DNA of 64,000 nt, taken from SIG299 sp964632165 (GTDB lineage: Bacteria; Bacillota; Clostridia; Lachnospirales; Lachnospiraceae). Both the position numbers and the translations under genes were made by a program. Positions 15,937 through 23,257 of the stretch are shown piece by piece. The stretch lies in assembly GCA_964632165.1 (NCBI GenBank), contig CAZWCZ010000003.1, forward strand, positions 1 to 64,000, given 5' to 3'. Numbering within the stretch: position 1 is the stretch's first letter; each line of letters starts with the position of its first letter. The notes beneath the pieces were generated by a model. It did not search any database. It was not told where the DNA came from and saw only the letters and a program-made list of their open reading frames with translations.

Positions 15937-16953
15937 ATGAAAAAGAAAACAAAACAGCTGCTTATACTTTGCGCGGTATTTCTTCTGCTTCTGATCGGAT
16001 ATGAACTGCTTGATGTCTGGCAGGAGCACCAGGAGGAGAAAGAGACGGAGACGGAAACGGAAGAAATTGCAATTACGGATTTTATCTCCTCGGAAGTGAC
16101 AGCGTATCATTATAAAAACGGAGAATACGAAATCGGATTCACGATAAACGGAACGGACTATATTAATTCGGAGGAGAGCGCTTTTCCGGTCAATAAAACG
16201 ACAGTGGCAACTCAGATATTGACAATATCCAATCTTCAGGCACTCCAGATCGTTACCAATACGGATAAGAGCGAATTTGGACTGGATGATCCGGAGATCA
16301 CGATTACAGTTCTGCTTTCTGACGGAAGAGAGAGAAACTTTTACGTCGGAGACCGGGCTCTGTTTGAAGACGGATATTATGTGCTTGATGTGGAAAATGA
16401 CGTGATCTATCTGGCGGAAGAGGCGGTATATACAGAATTTACGGAAGAGTGGTCAGCACTCCTTGCAATGGAAGAAATGCAAAAACCGACTGCCGACCAG
16501 ATCGTAGAATTGAGCCTTGAGAAAAATGGCGAACAGACGCTTCTGCTGACTTATGATGAAACGCAGGAAATTCCATGGAAGATCGTGGCAGGAGAGGAAG
16601 AACTGGATGGGGACAGTGATGGGATCAGTACCGCACTTGGTGTGTTTAAAAATTATTCGGTAAAGAGTGCAGTGACCTATTGCTGTGAAGATTTTTCAGC
16701 ATACGGACTTTCTCCGGCAGAAACAGTAGTCAGTGTTACTTATCTGGTAACGGAGGAAGATGGCGAGGAAAGAAAAGAAACACTCCGGTTTGAGTTTTCT
16801 GAAGAAGAGGAAGGGATCTATTATGTACGCATCAACGAATCGGACTATGTTTACAAAATGACAAGCTATTATAAGGAAAACTTAACGGATTTTTCTGCAG
16901 AAGAACTGAAAGCAGAAGAAATTGAAACGGAAACATCGGAAGAACAAGAATAA
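15937..16953 (+). CDS. DUF4340 domain protein
   Basis: 338 residues with one N-terminal membrane anchor (LLILCAVFLLLLIGYELL), a Glu/Thr-rich linker and repeated beta-rich extracytoplasmic units (FGLDDPEITITVLL, later YGLSPAETVVSVTYL), the hallmark of DUF4340. In many bacteria it is the last gene of the GldA-F-G module, as here. It probably forms an external collar or adaptor for the exporter (inference). A terminator follows it. Confidence 0.85.
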   Translation: MKKKTKQLLILCAVFLLLLIGYELLDVWQEHQEEKETETETEEIAITDFISSEVTAYHYKNGEYEIGFTINGTDYINSEESAFPVNKTTVATQILTISNLQALQIVTNTDKSEFGLDDPEITITVLLSDGRERNFYVGDRALFEDGYYVLDVENDVIYLAEEAVYTEFTEEWSALLAMEEMQKPTADQIVELSLEKNGEQTLLLTYDETQEIPWKIVAGEEELDGDSDGISTALGVFKNYSVKSAVTYCCEDFSAYGLSPAETVVSVTYLVTEEDGEERKETLRFEFSEEEEGIYYVRINESDYVYKMTSYYKENLTDFSAEELKAEEIETETSEEQE

Positions 16954-16970
16954 AAACAGAAACAATACGG

Positions 16971-17014
16971 AAAAGCGGGCAGTGCCGGAGATACGTCATA
17001 ACCCGCTTTTTTTT
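16971..17014 (+). terminator. Terminator of the Gld-like operon
   Basis: AAAAGCGGG pairs with CCCGCTTTT and runs into eight T; the loop is 22 nt. Confidence 0.8.
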
Positions 17015-17017
17015 GCG

Positions 17018-17033
17018 TTACTATATCTTGTGT
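17018..17033. promoter_or_regulatory. Possible NrdR box upstream of nrdD
   Basis: This stretch matches 13 of 16 positions of the NrdR-box consensus acaCwATATaTwGtgt. It lies about 37 nt upstream of the nrdD -35 box. A second box at the usual spacing is not evident, which weakens the call. Confidence 0.35.
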
Positions 17034-17069
17034 TATAAAAAAGAAAAATCAAATTAATGAAACTAAATG

Positions 17070-17098
17070 TTGATATTTTATCGGGAAGCATCTATAAT
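17070..17098 (+). promoter_or_regulatory. Promoter of nrdDG
   Basis: TTGATA (17070-17075), a 17-nt spacer and TATAAT (17093-17098). Confidence 0.75.
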
Positions 17099-17171
17099 GG
17101 TCGTGTGAGCAGACAACTTTGCCTGATAAAGACATAAGGCAGCAGAAAATACAGCGGAAGGAGACTTTAGA

Positions 17172-19298
17172 ATGAACGTAGTAAAACGAGACGGAAGAAT
17201 GGTGGAATATGACCGCAACAAGATTTTTATTGCAATCCAAAAAGCAAATGCAGGGGTGGAGCAGGCAGAACGGATTTCGGAATCCCGTATCAATCAGATC
17301 ATTCTCGGAATTGAAGCCCTGCAGAAGGCTACTTTGCAGGTAGAGGAAATTCAGGATATCATTGAACAGAAACTGATGGAAGACGGAAAATTTGTGCTTG
17401 CAAAAACCTATATCCGTTATCGTTATACAAGAGAACTTGTCCGGAAGGCAAATACCACGGATGAGTCGATCATGAGCCTGATCCGCAACAACAATAAAGA
17501 TGTCATGGAAGAAAATTCAAATAAAAATGCGATCATTGCATCCACACAAAGAGATTTGATCGCAGGAGAAGTTTCCAAAGACCTGACAAGGAGGATCCTG
17601 CTTCCGGAAAAAATATCAAAGGCGCATGATGAGGGGATCCTGCATTTTCACGATGCGGATTATTTCCTGCAGTCCATTTTTAACTGCTGCCTGATCAATA
17701 TCGGGGATATGCTGGATAACGGAACGGTAATGAATGCAAAACTGATCGAGAGCCCAAAAAGTTTTCAGGTTGCCTGTACGGTCGTTACACAGATCATTGC
17801 AGCAGTAGCAAGCTCGCAGTACGGAGGACAGTCGGTCGATGTCAGACATCTTGGAAAATATCTGCGGCTGAGCAGGGAAAAATATCAAAAGAGATACGAA
17901 GAACAGTATGGAAATCGCGTGGATGCAGAGATCATCCGCGGTTTTGTGGATGACAGGGTACGGGATGAACTTCGTTCCGGTGTCCAGACCATTCAGTATC
18001 AGATCAACACTCTGATGACAACAAACGGACAGTCTCCGTTTGTTACCCTGTTTCTGAATCTGGATAAAGAAGATGAGTATCTGGAAGAAAATGCACTCAT
18101 TATAGAAGAAATCCTCCGGCAGCGCCTGCAGGGAATCAAAAATGAAAAAGGTGTCTATGTAACGCCGGCATTTCCAAAGCTGATCTATGTTCTGGATGAA
18201 CATAACTGTCTTAAGGGTGGAAAGTATGATTATATTACAAAGCTTGCGGTACAGTGTTCGGCAAAAAGAATGTATCCGGATTACATTTCCGCAAAGAAAA
18301 TGCGGGAAAATTACGAGGGCAATGTATTCAGCTGTATGGGATGCCGCAGCTTTTTGACTCCGTGGAAAGATGAAAACGGAGAATATAAATTTGAAGGAAG
18401 GTTTAACCAGGGTGTGGTTTCTTTGAATCTTCCACAGATCGGTATTATTGCAAAAGGAGATGAAGAATATTTCTGGCAGCTGCTGGAAGAACGGCTGGCA
18501 CTCTGCTTTGAAGCATTGATGTGCAGACACCATGCACTTGAAGGAACGCTTTCTGACGTAAGTCCGATCCACTGGCAGTATGGCGCCATTGCACGTTTAA
18601 AGAAAGGGGAAACGATTGACCGACTGCTGCACGGAGGTTATTCTACAATCTCGCTTGGGTATATTGGTCTGTATGAAGTGACAAAACTGATGACAGGGAA
18701 AAGCCATACAGAACCGGGTGGCACGGAATTTGCCATGAAAGTGATGAACCGTCTGCGGAAAGCAACCGACACATGGAAGGAAGCAACCGGCATTGCTTTT
18801 GGACTTTACGGGACACCGGCAGAGTCTCTTTGCTATCGTTTTGCACGGATTGACAAGAAAAAGTATGGTGTGATCGAGGATGTTACGGATAAAGGGTATT
18901 ATACAAATTCTTATCACGTTGATGTACGGGAAAAGATTGATGCGTTCCATAAGTTTGATTTTGAAGCACAATTCCAGGTAATTTCATCCGGCGGCGCGAT
19001 TTCTTATGTAGAGATCCCGAACATGCGCCATAATCTCGAAGCTCTGGAAGAACTCGTAAAGTATATTTATGATAATATTCAGTACGCGGAGTTCAATACA
19101 AAATCAGACTATTGTCAGGTGTGCGGTTATGACGGAGAGATCAAGATTAACGAGAATCTGGAATGGGAGTGTCCGCAGTGTGGGAACAAAGATCATTCCA
19201 AAATGAATGTGACAAGGAGAACCTGCGGCTATCTCGGAGAAAATTTCTGGAATGTGGGAAAAACAAAAGAGATCAATGCGAGAGTACTCCATATTTAA
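17172..19298 (+). CDS. nrdD: Anaerobic ribonucleoside-triphosphate reductase
   Basis: A 708-residue class III ribonucleotide reductase that reduces NTPs to dNTPs under anaerobiosis with a glycyl radical. Residues 1-95 are an ATP-cone (VVKRDGRMVEYDRNKI) for allosteric control. The catalytic barrel follows, including FSCMGCRSFL. The C-terminus has a zinc site with CQVCG and CPQCG pairs and the radical motif RRTCGYLGE, with the radical Gly near residue 686. It is co-transcribed with its activase nrdG, 21 nt downstream. No aerobic reductase is in the window. Confidence 0.97.
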   Translation: MNVVKRDGRMVEYDRNKIFIAIQKANAGVEQAERISESRINQIILGIEALQKATLQVEEIQDIIEQKLMEDGKFVLAKTYIRYRYTRELVRKANTTDESIMSLIRNNNKDVMEENSNKNAIIASTQRDLIAGEVSKDLTRRILLPEKISKAHDEGILHFHDADYFLQSIFNCCLINIGDMLDNGTVMNAKLIESPKSFQVACTVVTQIIAAVASSQYGGQSVDVRHLGKYLRLSREKYQKRYEEQYGNRVDAEIIRGFVDDRVRDELRSGVQTIQYQINTLMTTNGQSPFVTLFLNLDKEDEYLEENALIIEEILRQRLQGIKNEKGVYVTPAFPKLIYVLDEHNCLKGGKYDYITKLAVQCSAKRMYPDYISAKKMRENYEGNVFSCMGCRSFLTPWKDENGEYKFEGRFNQGVVSLNLPQIGIIAKGDEEYFWQLLEERLALCFEALMCRHHALEGTLSDVSPIHWQYGAIARLKKGETIDRLLHGGYSTISLGYIGLYEVTKLMTGKSHTEPGGTEFAMKVMNRLRKATDTWKEATGIAFGLYGTPAESLCYRFARIDKKKYGVIEDVTDKGYYTNSYHVDVREKIDAFHKFDFEAQFQVISSGGAISYVEIPNMRHNLEALEELVKYIYDNIQYAEFNTKSDYCQVCGYDGEIKINENLEWECPQCGNKDHSKMNVTRRTCGYLGENFWNVGKTKEINARVLHI

Positions 19299-19319
19299 CA
19301 AAGGGCGAGAGGCAGAGAC

Positions 19320-19844
19320 ATGAATTATGCAGACATTAAACAGTATGATGTGGCAAACGGACCCGGGATACGTATTTCGGTGTTTGTAAGCGGATGCACG
19401 CATTATTGCAAAGGATGCTTCAATCAAGAGGCGTGGGATTTTGCGTATGGTTCGGAATTTACACAGGAAACGATAGAACGTGTCATTGAATACATGAAAC
19501 CGTCCTACATCAAAGGATTGACTGTGCTGGGAGGAGAACCGATGGAACCACAGAACCAGCCGGGTGTGCTTGCTTTGTTGAGAAGAGTAAAGGAAGTATA
19601 TCCGCAGAAGACAGTCTGGCTCTTTTCGGGATATGATTTTGAAAGAGACATTATGGGAAGAATGTGGGAAGAGGTTCCTGAAACAAAGGAACTTCTTTCC
19701 TATTTGGAAGTACTGGTTGACGGAGAATTTGTAGAGGAACTGAAAAATCTGTCATTGCGTTTTAAGGGGTCTTCCAATCAAAGAACGATTTGCGTCCAGG
19801 AGTCTCTGAAAGAAGGAAAAGTAGTTCTTTACGGATTTGCATAA
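19320..19844 (+). CDS. nrdG: Anaerobic NTP reductase activating protein (radical SAM)
   Basis: A 174-residue radical SAM activase that installs the glycyl radical on NrdD. The [4Fe-4S] cluster motif CxxxCxxC is Cys26, Cys30 and Cys33 in CTHYCKGC. GGEP (LTVLGGEPM) contacts SAM. Length and position right after nrdD are normal. No clear terminator separates it from the following operon, which has its own promoter. Confidence 0.96.
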   Translation: MNYADIKQYDVANGPGIRISVFVSGCTHYCKGCFNQEAWDFAYGSEFTQETIERVIEYMKPSYIKGLTVLGGEPMEPQNQPGVLALLRRVKEVYPQKTVWLFSGYDFERDIMGRMWEEVPETKELLSYLEVLVDGEFVEELKNLSLRFKGSSNQRTICVQESLKEGKVVLYGFA

Positions 19845-19871
19845 AACCGTGGTGTGTATGGAGAGAATGTG

Positions 19872-19904
19872 TTGACAATAAAAGTATAATTGTATACAAT
19901 TATA
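19872..19904 (+). promoter_or_regulatory. Promoter with 20-nt palindromic operator
   Basis: TTGACA (19872-19877), a 17-nt spacer and TACAAT (19895-19900). A perfect palindrome at 19885-19904, with core TTGTATACAA, covers the -10 box. GntR regulators of the FCD class often bind TNGTATACNA-type sites, and one is encoded by the third gene of this operon, so autorepression is likely (inference). Confidence 0.65.
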
Positions 19905-19929
19905 AAAAACGCAAAAGGGGTGTATAAGG

Positions 19930-21333
19930 ATGCAAAACAGAAAGGTATATATCAACCCGCACAACAATTTACTTTCATTAGAAGAAAAGATGTACGAGAT
20001 GGTTGATGTAAAGCAGCCGAATGTGTTCCGAAATCTGTTCCCTTATGACGAAATACCGAAAATCGCGTTCAATGACCGTATTGTCCCGCATTGTTTTCCG
20101 GATGAGATCTGGATCACGGATACGACATTTCGCGACGGACAGCAGTCCAGAGCACCATATACACCGGAACAGATCGTAACGATATATGATTATCTGCACA
20201 AGCTTGGCGGACCCAAAGGGCTGATCCGGCAAAGTGAGTTTTTTGTATACAGCAAAAAAGATCAGGAAGCTTTGTACCAGTGTATGGCGCGCGGCTATCA
20301 GTTTCCGGAGTGTACAACGTGGATACGTGCCAGCAAAAAGGATTTTGAACTTGTAAAAGGACTAGGGATAAGAGAAACCGGGATCCTGGTCAGCTGTTCG
20401 GATTATCACATTTTTTACAAGATGAAGATGACACGGGCACAGGCAATGGAACATTATCTGAACATCGTCAGGGAATGTCTGGAAACAGGAATATCGCCGC
20501 GATGCCATTTGGAAGATATTACCCGGTCGGATATTTACGGATTTGTGATCCCGTTTTGTTTTGAACTGATGAAGCTCAGTACGGAATACGGTATCCCGAT
20601 CAAGATCCGTGCCTGCGATACGATGGGATACGGGGTTAATTTTCCGGGAGCAGTGATTCCGCGTTCGGTTCAGGGGATCATTTATGGTCTTATGGTACAT
20701 GCAGGAGTTCCGTCGGAACTGCTGGAGTGGCATGGACACAATGATTTTTATAAAGCAGTAACAAACTCTACAACGGCATGGCTGTATGGAGCCTCGGGCG
20801 TCAATTGTTCTTTGTTTGGCATTGGAGAACGCACGGGGAATACGCCATTAGAAGCGATGGTATTTGAATATGCACAGTTAAAAGGAACGCTGAATGGCAT
20901 GGATACAACCGTCATTACGGAACTTGCGGAATATTATAAAAAAGAGATCGGATACAAAATCCCTTCCCGTACACCGTTTGTCGGTTCAAACTTTAACGTA
21001 ACAAGAGCCGGCATCCATGCGGACGGACTGTTAAAGAACGAGGAGATCTACAATATATTTGATACAGAAAAATTTCTCAACCGGCCGGCACTGGTATCGA
21101 TATCCAATACGTCAGGCCTGGCAGGAATTGCCCAGTGGATCAATACGGTATTTCATCTGCGTGGTGCATTTGCCCTGGATAAAGAAAATCCGCTGGTACA
21201 CAGCTTAAAGGAATGGGTGGATGAACAGTATGAGGGAGGTCGCGTAACGGTGATCACGGATCGTGAGCTTTCTGCGCAGATCCAGCTGAGGCAGGGAGAG
21301 TTTGGCATGAACCTTCCGCCGATCACAGAATAA
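19930..21333 (+). CDS. DRE-TIM metallolyase, putative Re-citrate synthase
   Basis: 467 residues. The DRE-TIM signature TDTTFRDGQQ near residue 63 and the metal motif HGHND place it with isopropylmalate, homocitrate and Re-citrate synthases. It lacks the C-terminal LeuA regulatory domain of ordinary isopropylmalate synthase. The opening (VYINPHNN, later FPYDEIPKIAFN and GGPKGLIRQSEFF) resembles, from memory, the Clostridium kluyveri Re-citrate synthase. The next gene is an isocitrate-type dehydrogenase, which favours citrate over leucine synthesis. The product would be citrate from oxaloacetate and acetyl-CoA, on the route to 2-oxoglutarate. Homocitrate or isopropylmalate synthase remain alternatives. 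Confidence 0.65.
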   Translation: MQNRKVYINPHNNLLSLEEKMYEMVDVKQPNVFRNLFPYDEIPKIAFNDRIVPHCFPDEIWITDTTFRDGQQSRAPYTPEQIVTIYDYLHKLGGPKGLIRQSEFFVYSKKDQEALYQCMARGYQFPECTTWIRASKKDFELVKGLGIRETGILVSCSDYHIFYKMKMTRAQAMEHYLNIVRECLETGISPRCHLEDITRSDIYGFVIPFCFELMKLSTEYGIPIKIRACDTMGYGVNFPGAVIPRSVQGIIYGLMVHAGVPSELLEWHGHNDFYKAVTNSTTAWLYGASGVNCSLFGIGERTGNTPLEAMVFEYAQLKGTLNGMDTTVITELAEYYKKEIGYKIPSRTPFVGSNFNVTRAGIHADGLLKNEEIYNIFDTEKFLNRPALVSISNTSGLAGIAQWINTVFHLRGAFALDKENPLVHSLKEWVDEQYEGGRVTVITDRELSAQIQLRQGEFGMNLPPITE

Positions 21334-21344
21334 GGAGAAAGATC

Positions 21345-22511
21345 ATGGAATATACAGAGCAGATAGAGGCTGCCAAGGAAGCCTTCGGACGTCTGTTAGA
21401 AGAGCAGATAAAACGTGTCGGGGAAATGAAGGCACAGGGAGATTTTCTGGATTATGCTTCTCTCGATACGATAAAGATCGGCGTGTGCGGCGGCGACGGA
21501 ATCGGGCCGGCCATTACTGCACAGGCACAAAGGATCTTAGAGTATCTCCTTTCCGAGGAAATAAAAGAAGGAAAAGTAGAAATCAGGGAGATCAACGGAT
21601 TGACGATCGAACGAAGGGTCGCAGAAAATGCAGCAATTCCGGCAGATGTTATGGAAGAACTGAAACAGTGTCACGTGATCTTAAAAGGACCGACAACGAC
21701 ACCACGTAAAGGCGACCCGTGGCCAAATGTGGAAAGTGCGAATGTGGCAATGAGAAAGGCGCTTGATCTGTTTGCAAATGTCCGCCCGGTACGCATTCCG
21801 GAGCAGGGGATCGACTGGATATTTTACAGAGAGAATACGGAAGGTGCGTATGCAGTCGGAAGCAAAGGGGTGCATGTAACGCCGGATCTTGGCGTGGATT
21901 TTACGGTAGTAACTTCTCCGGGTTGTGAACGGATCATCCGTGCAGCGTTTGAATATGCAAAAGCAAATCATAAGACAAGAGTTACTGCGGTAACAAAAGC
22001 AAATATCATCAAAACGACGGATGGAAAGTTTTTGGATACTTTCCGCAAAATCGCAGGTGAATATCCGGAAATCACAGCAGATGACTGGTATATTGATATT
22101 ATGACGGCAAAGCTGGTGGATGAGAAACGCCGAAAAGAATTTCAGGTTATGGTGCTCCCGAATCTGTATGGGGATATTATCACGGATGAAGCAGCAGAAT
22201 TTCAGGGTGGTGTCGGAACGGCCGGCAGTGCAAACATTGGAAAAAAATATGCCATGTTTGAGGCGATTCACGGATCCGCTCCGCGTATGGTGGCAGAAGG
22301 AAGAGAAAAGTATGCAGACCCGTGCAGTGTGATCCGTGCGGCGGCAATGCTTCTCGGACATATCGGATATACGGAACAGGCAGACCGATTGTATCGTGCA
22401 CTAGACATCTGTACGGTAACAGAAAAAAAGTATGTGATCACGGGCAGGGATACCGGAGTGACCGGAGAACAGTTTGCGGATTATATTATGGAAACGATAG
22501 AGCACATGTAG
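21345..22511 (+). CDS. Isocitrate/isopropylmalate-family dehydrogenase, probably NAD isocitrate dehydrogenase
   Basis: 388 residues of the decarboxylating beta-hydroxyacid dehydrogenase family. Key segments are GGDGIGP, ESANVAMRK (residues 130-138), FANVRPVR, YRENTEGAY, the catalytic Lys in VTKANI, and DEAAEFQGGVGTAGSANIG with EAIHGSAP. The SxNxxxR pattern is that of isocitrate rather than isopropylmalate dehydrogenases, and the gene sits 11 nt after the citrate-synthase-like gene. An N-terminal extension of about 45 residues precedes the Rossmann core. The product would be 2-oxoglutarate for glutamate synthesis. Aconitase is not in the window. Confidence 0.75.
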   Translation: MEYTEQIEAAKEAFGRLLEEQIKRVGEMKAQGDFLDYASLDTIKIGVCGGDGIGPAITAQAQRILEYLLSEEIKEGKVEIREINGLTIERRVAENAAIPADVMEELKQCHVILKGPTTTPRKGDPWPNVESANVAMRKALDLFANVRPVRIPEQGIDWIFYRENTEGAYAVGSKGVHVTPDLGVDFTVVTSPGCERIIRAAFEYAKANHKTRVTAVTKANIIKTTDGKFLDTFRKIAGEYPEITADDWYIDIMTAKLVDEKRRKEFQVMVLPNLYGDIITDEAAEFQGGVGTAGSANIGKKYAMFEAIHGSAPRMVAEGREKYADPCSVIRAAAMLLGHIGYTEQADRLYRALDICTVTEKKYVITGRDTGVTGEQFADYIMETIEHM

Positions 22512-22535
22512 CAGAAGAAAAGGATAAGGTCAGAA

Positions 22536-23216
22536 ATGGAAGAGAACAAAGAGCGTTACGAGGCTCAAAAAGAAACGGCAGACAAATATTCTTTGAGAGG
22601 AAGAGTGTTTCATAAGGTCAGAGAAGATATTCTGTCCGGGAAATATGAAAATAATGAAGAATTAAAGGAGACTGCGATCGGAGCAGAACTCGGAGTAAGC
22701 CGGACACCGGTAAGAGAGGCTTTGAGACAGTTGGAGCTGGAAGGGCTGGTCAATATCATTCCGAATAAGGGGGCATATGTGACCGGAATTTCTACAAAGG
22801 ATATCCACGACATTTATGTGATCCGTTCCTACCTGGAAGGACTTGCAGCAAGATGGGCATGTGAACGGATTACGGAGGAAGAGATCGATGAACTTGAAGA
22901 GATTGTTTATCTTTCAGAATTCCATGCGAAAAAGAAGCATTTTGACCAGATCGTGGAATTGGATAATAAGTTTCATGAAAAGATGTATCATGCTTCCGGC
23001 AGCAAGATTCTGGAACATGAGCTGACGACATTTCATCATTATGTAGAGCGTATCAGAAAAAAATCGCTGCACAATGAAAACCGTGCCGCAAAATCCAATC
23101 AGGAACATACGGCAATCCTGGAAGCGATCCGGAACCGTGATGGAGAACTGGCGGAAAAACTTGCACATGAACATATCATTCAGACGATATTAAACATGAA
23201 TAAACAGGGATTATAA
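22536..23216 (+). CDS. GntR-family regulator (FCD domain)
   Basis: 226 residues. The N-terminal winged helix (VFHKVREDILSGKY, then GVSRTPVREALRQLELEGLV) is GntR, and the C-terminal all-helical FCD domain has metal-site His residues (DNKFHEKMYHASG, HTAIL, AHEHI). FCD regulators usually bind a carboxylic acid, which fits citrate, isocitrate or 2-oxoglutarate. It is the last gene of the operon and probably acts on the palindrome at 19885-19904. Confidence 0.88.
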   Translation: MEENKERYEAQKETADKYSLRGRVFHKVREDILSGKYENNEELKETAIGAELGVSRTPVREALRQLELEGLVNIIPNKGAYVTGISTKDIHDIYVIRSYLEGLAARWACERITEEEIDELEEIVYLSEFHAKKKHFDQIVELDNKFHEKMYHASGSKILEHELTTFHHYVERIRKKSLHNENRAAKSNQEHTAILEAIRNRDGELAEKLAHEHIIQTILNMNKQGL

Positions 23217-23220
23217 AACT

Positions 23221-23245
23221 GAGCCCCGGCAATTCGCCGGGGCTC
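23221..23245. terminator. Terminator hairpin between convergent genes
   Basis: GAGCCCCGGC pairs perfectly with GCCGGGGCTC around a 5-nt loop. The minus strand has a short T run after it; the plus-strand tail is A/T mixed. It serves the GntR operon and the GH51 gene. Confidence 0.75.
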
Positions 23246-23257
23246 AAATTATTTGGC

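Noticed and set aside
17616..18572. 318-codon open frame antisense to nrdD
   Set aside because: Long only because nrdD is highly coding on the other strand; rich in Cys, His and Phe as shadow frames are.
19885..19890. TATAAT taken as the -10 box of the citrate-synthase-like operon
   Set aside because: It is only 7 nt from TTGACA; the TACAAT at 19895-19900 has the correct 17-nt spacing.
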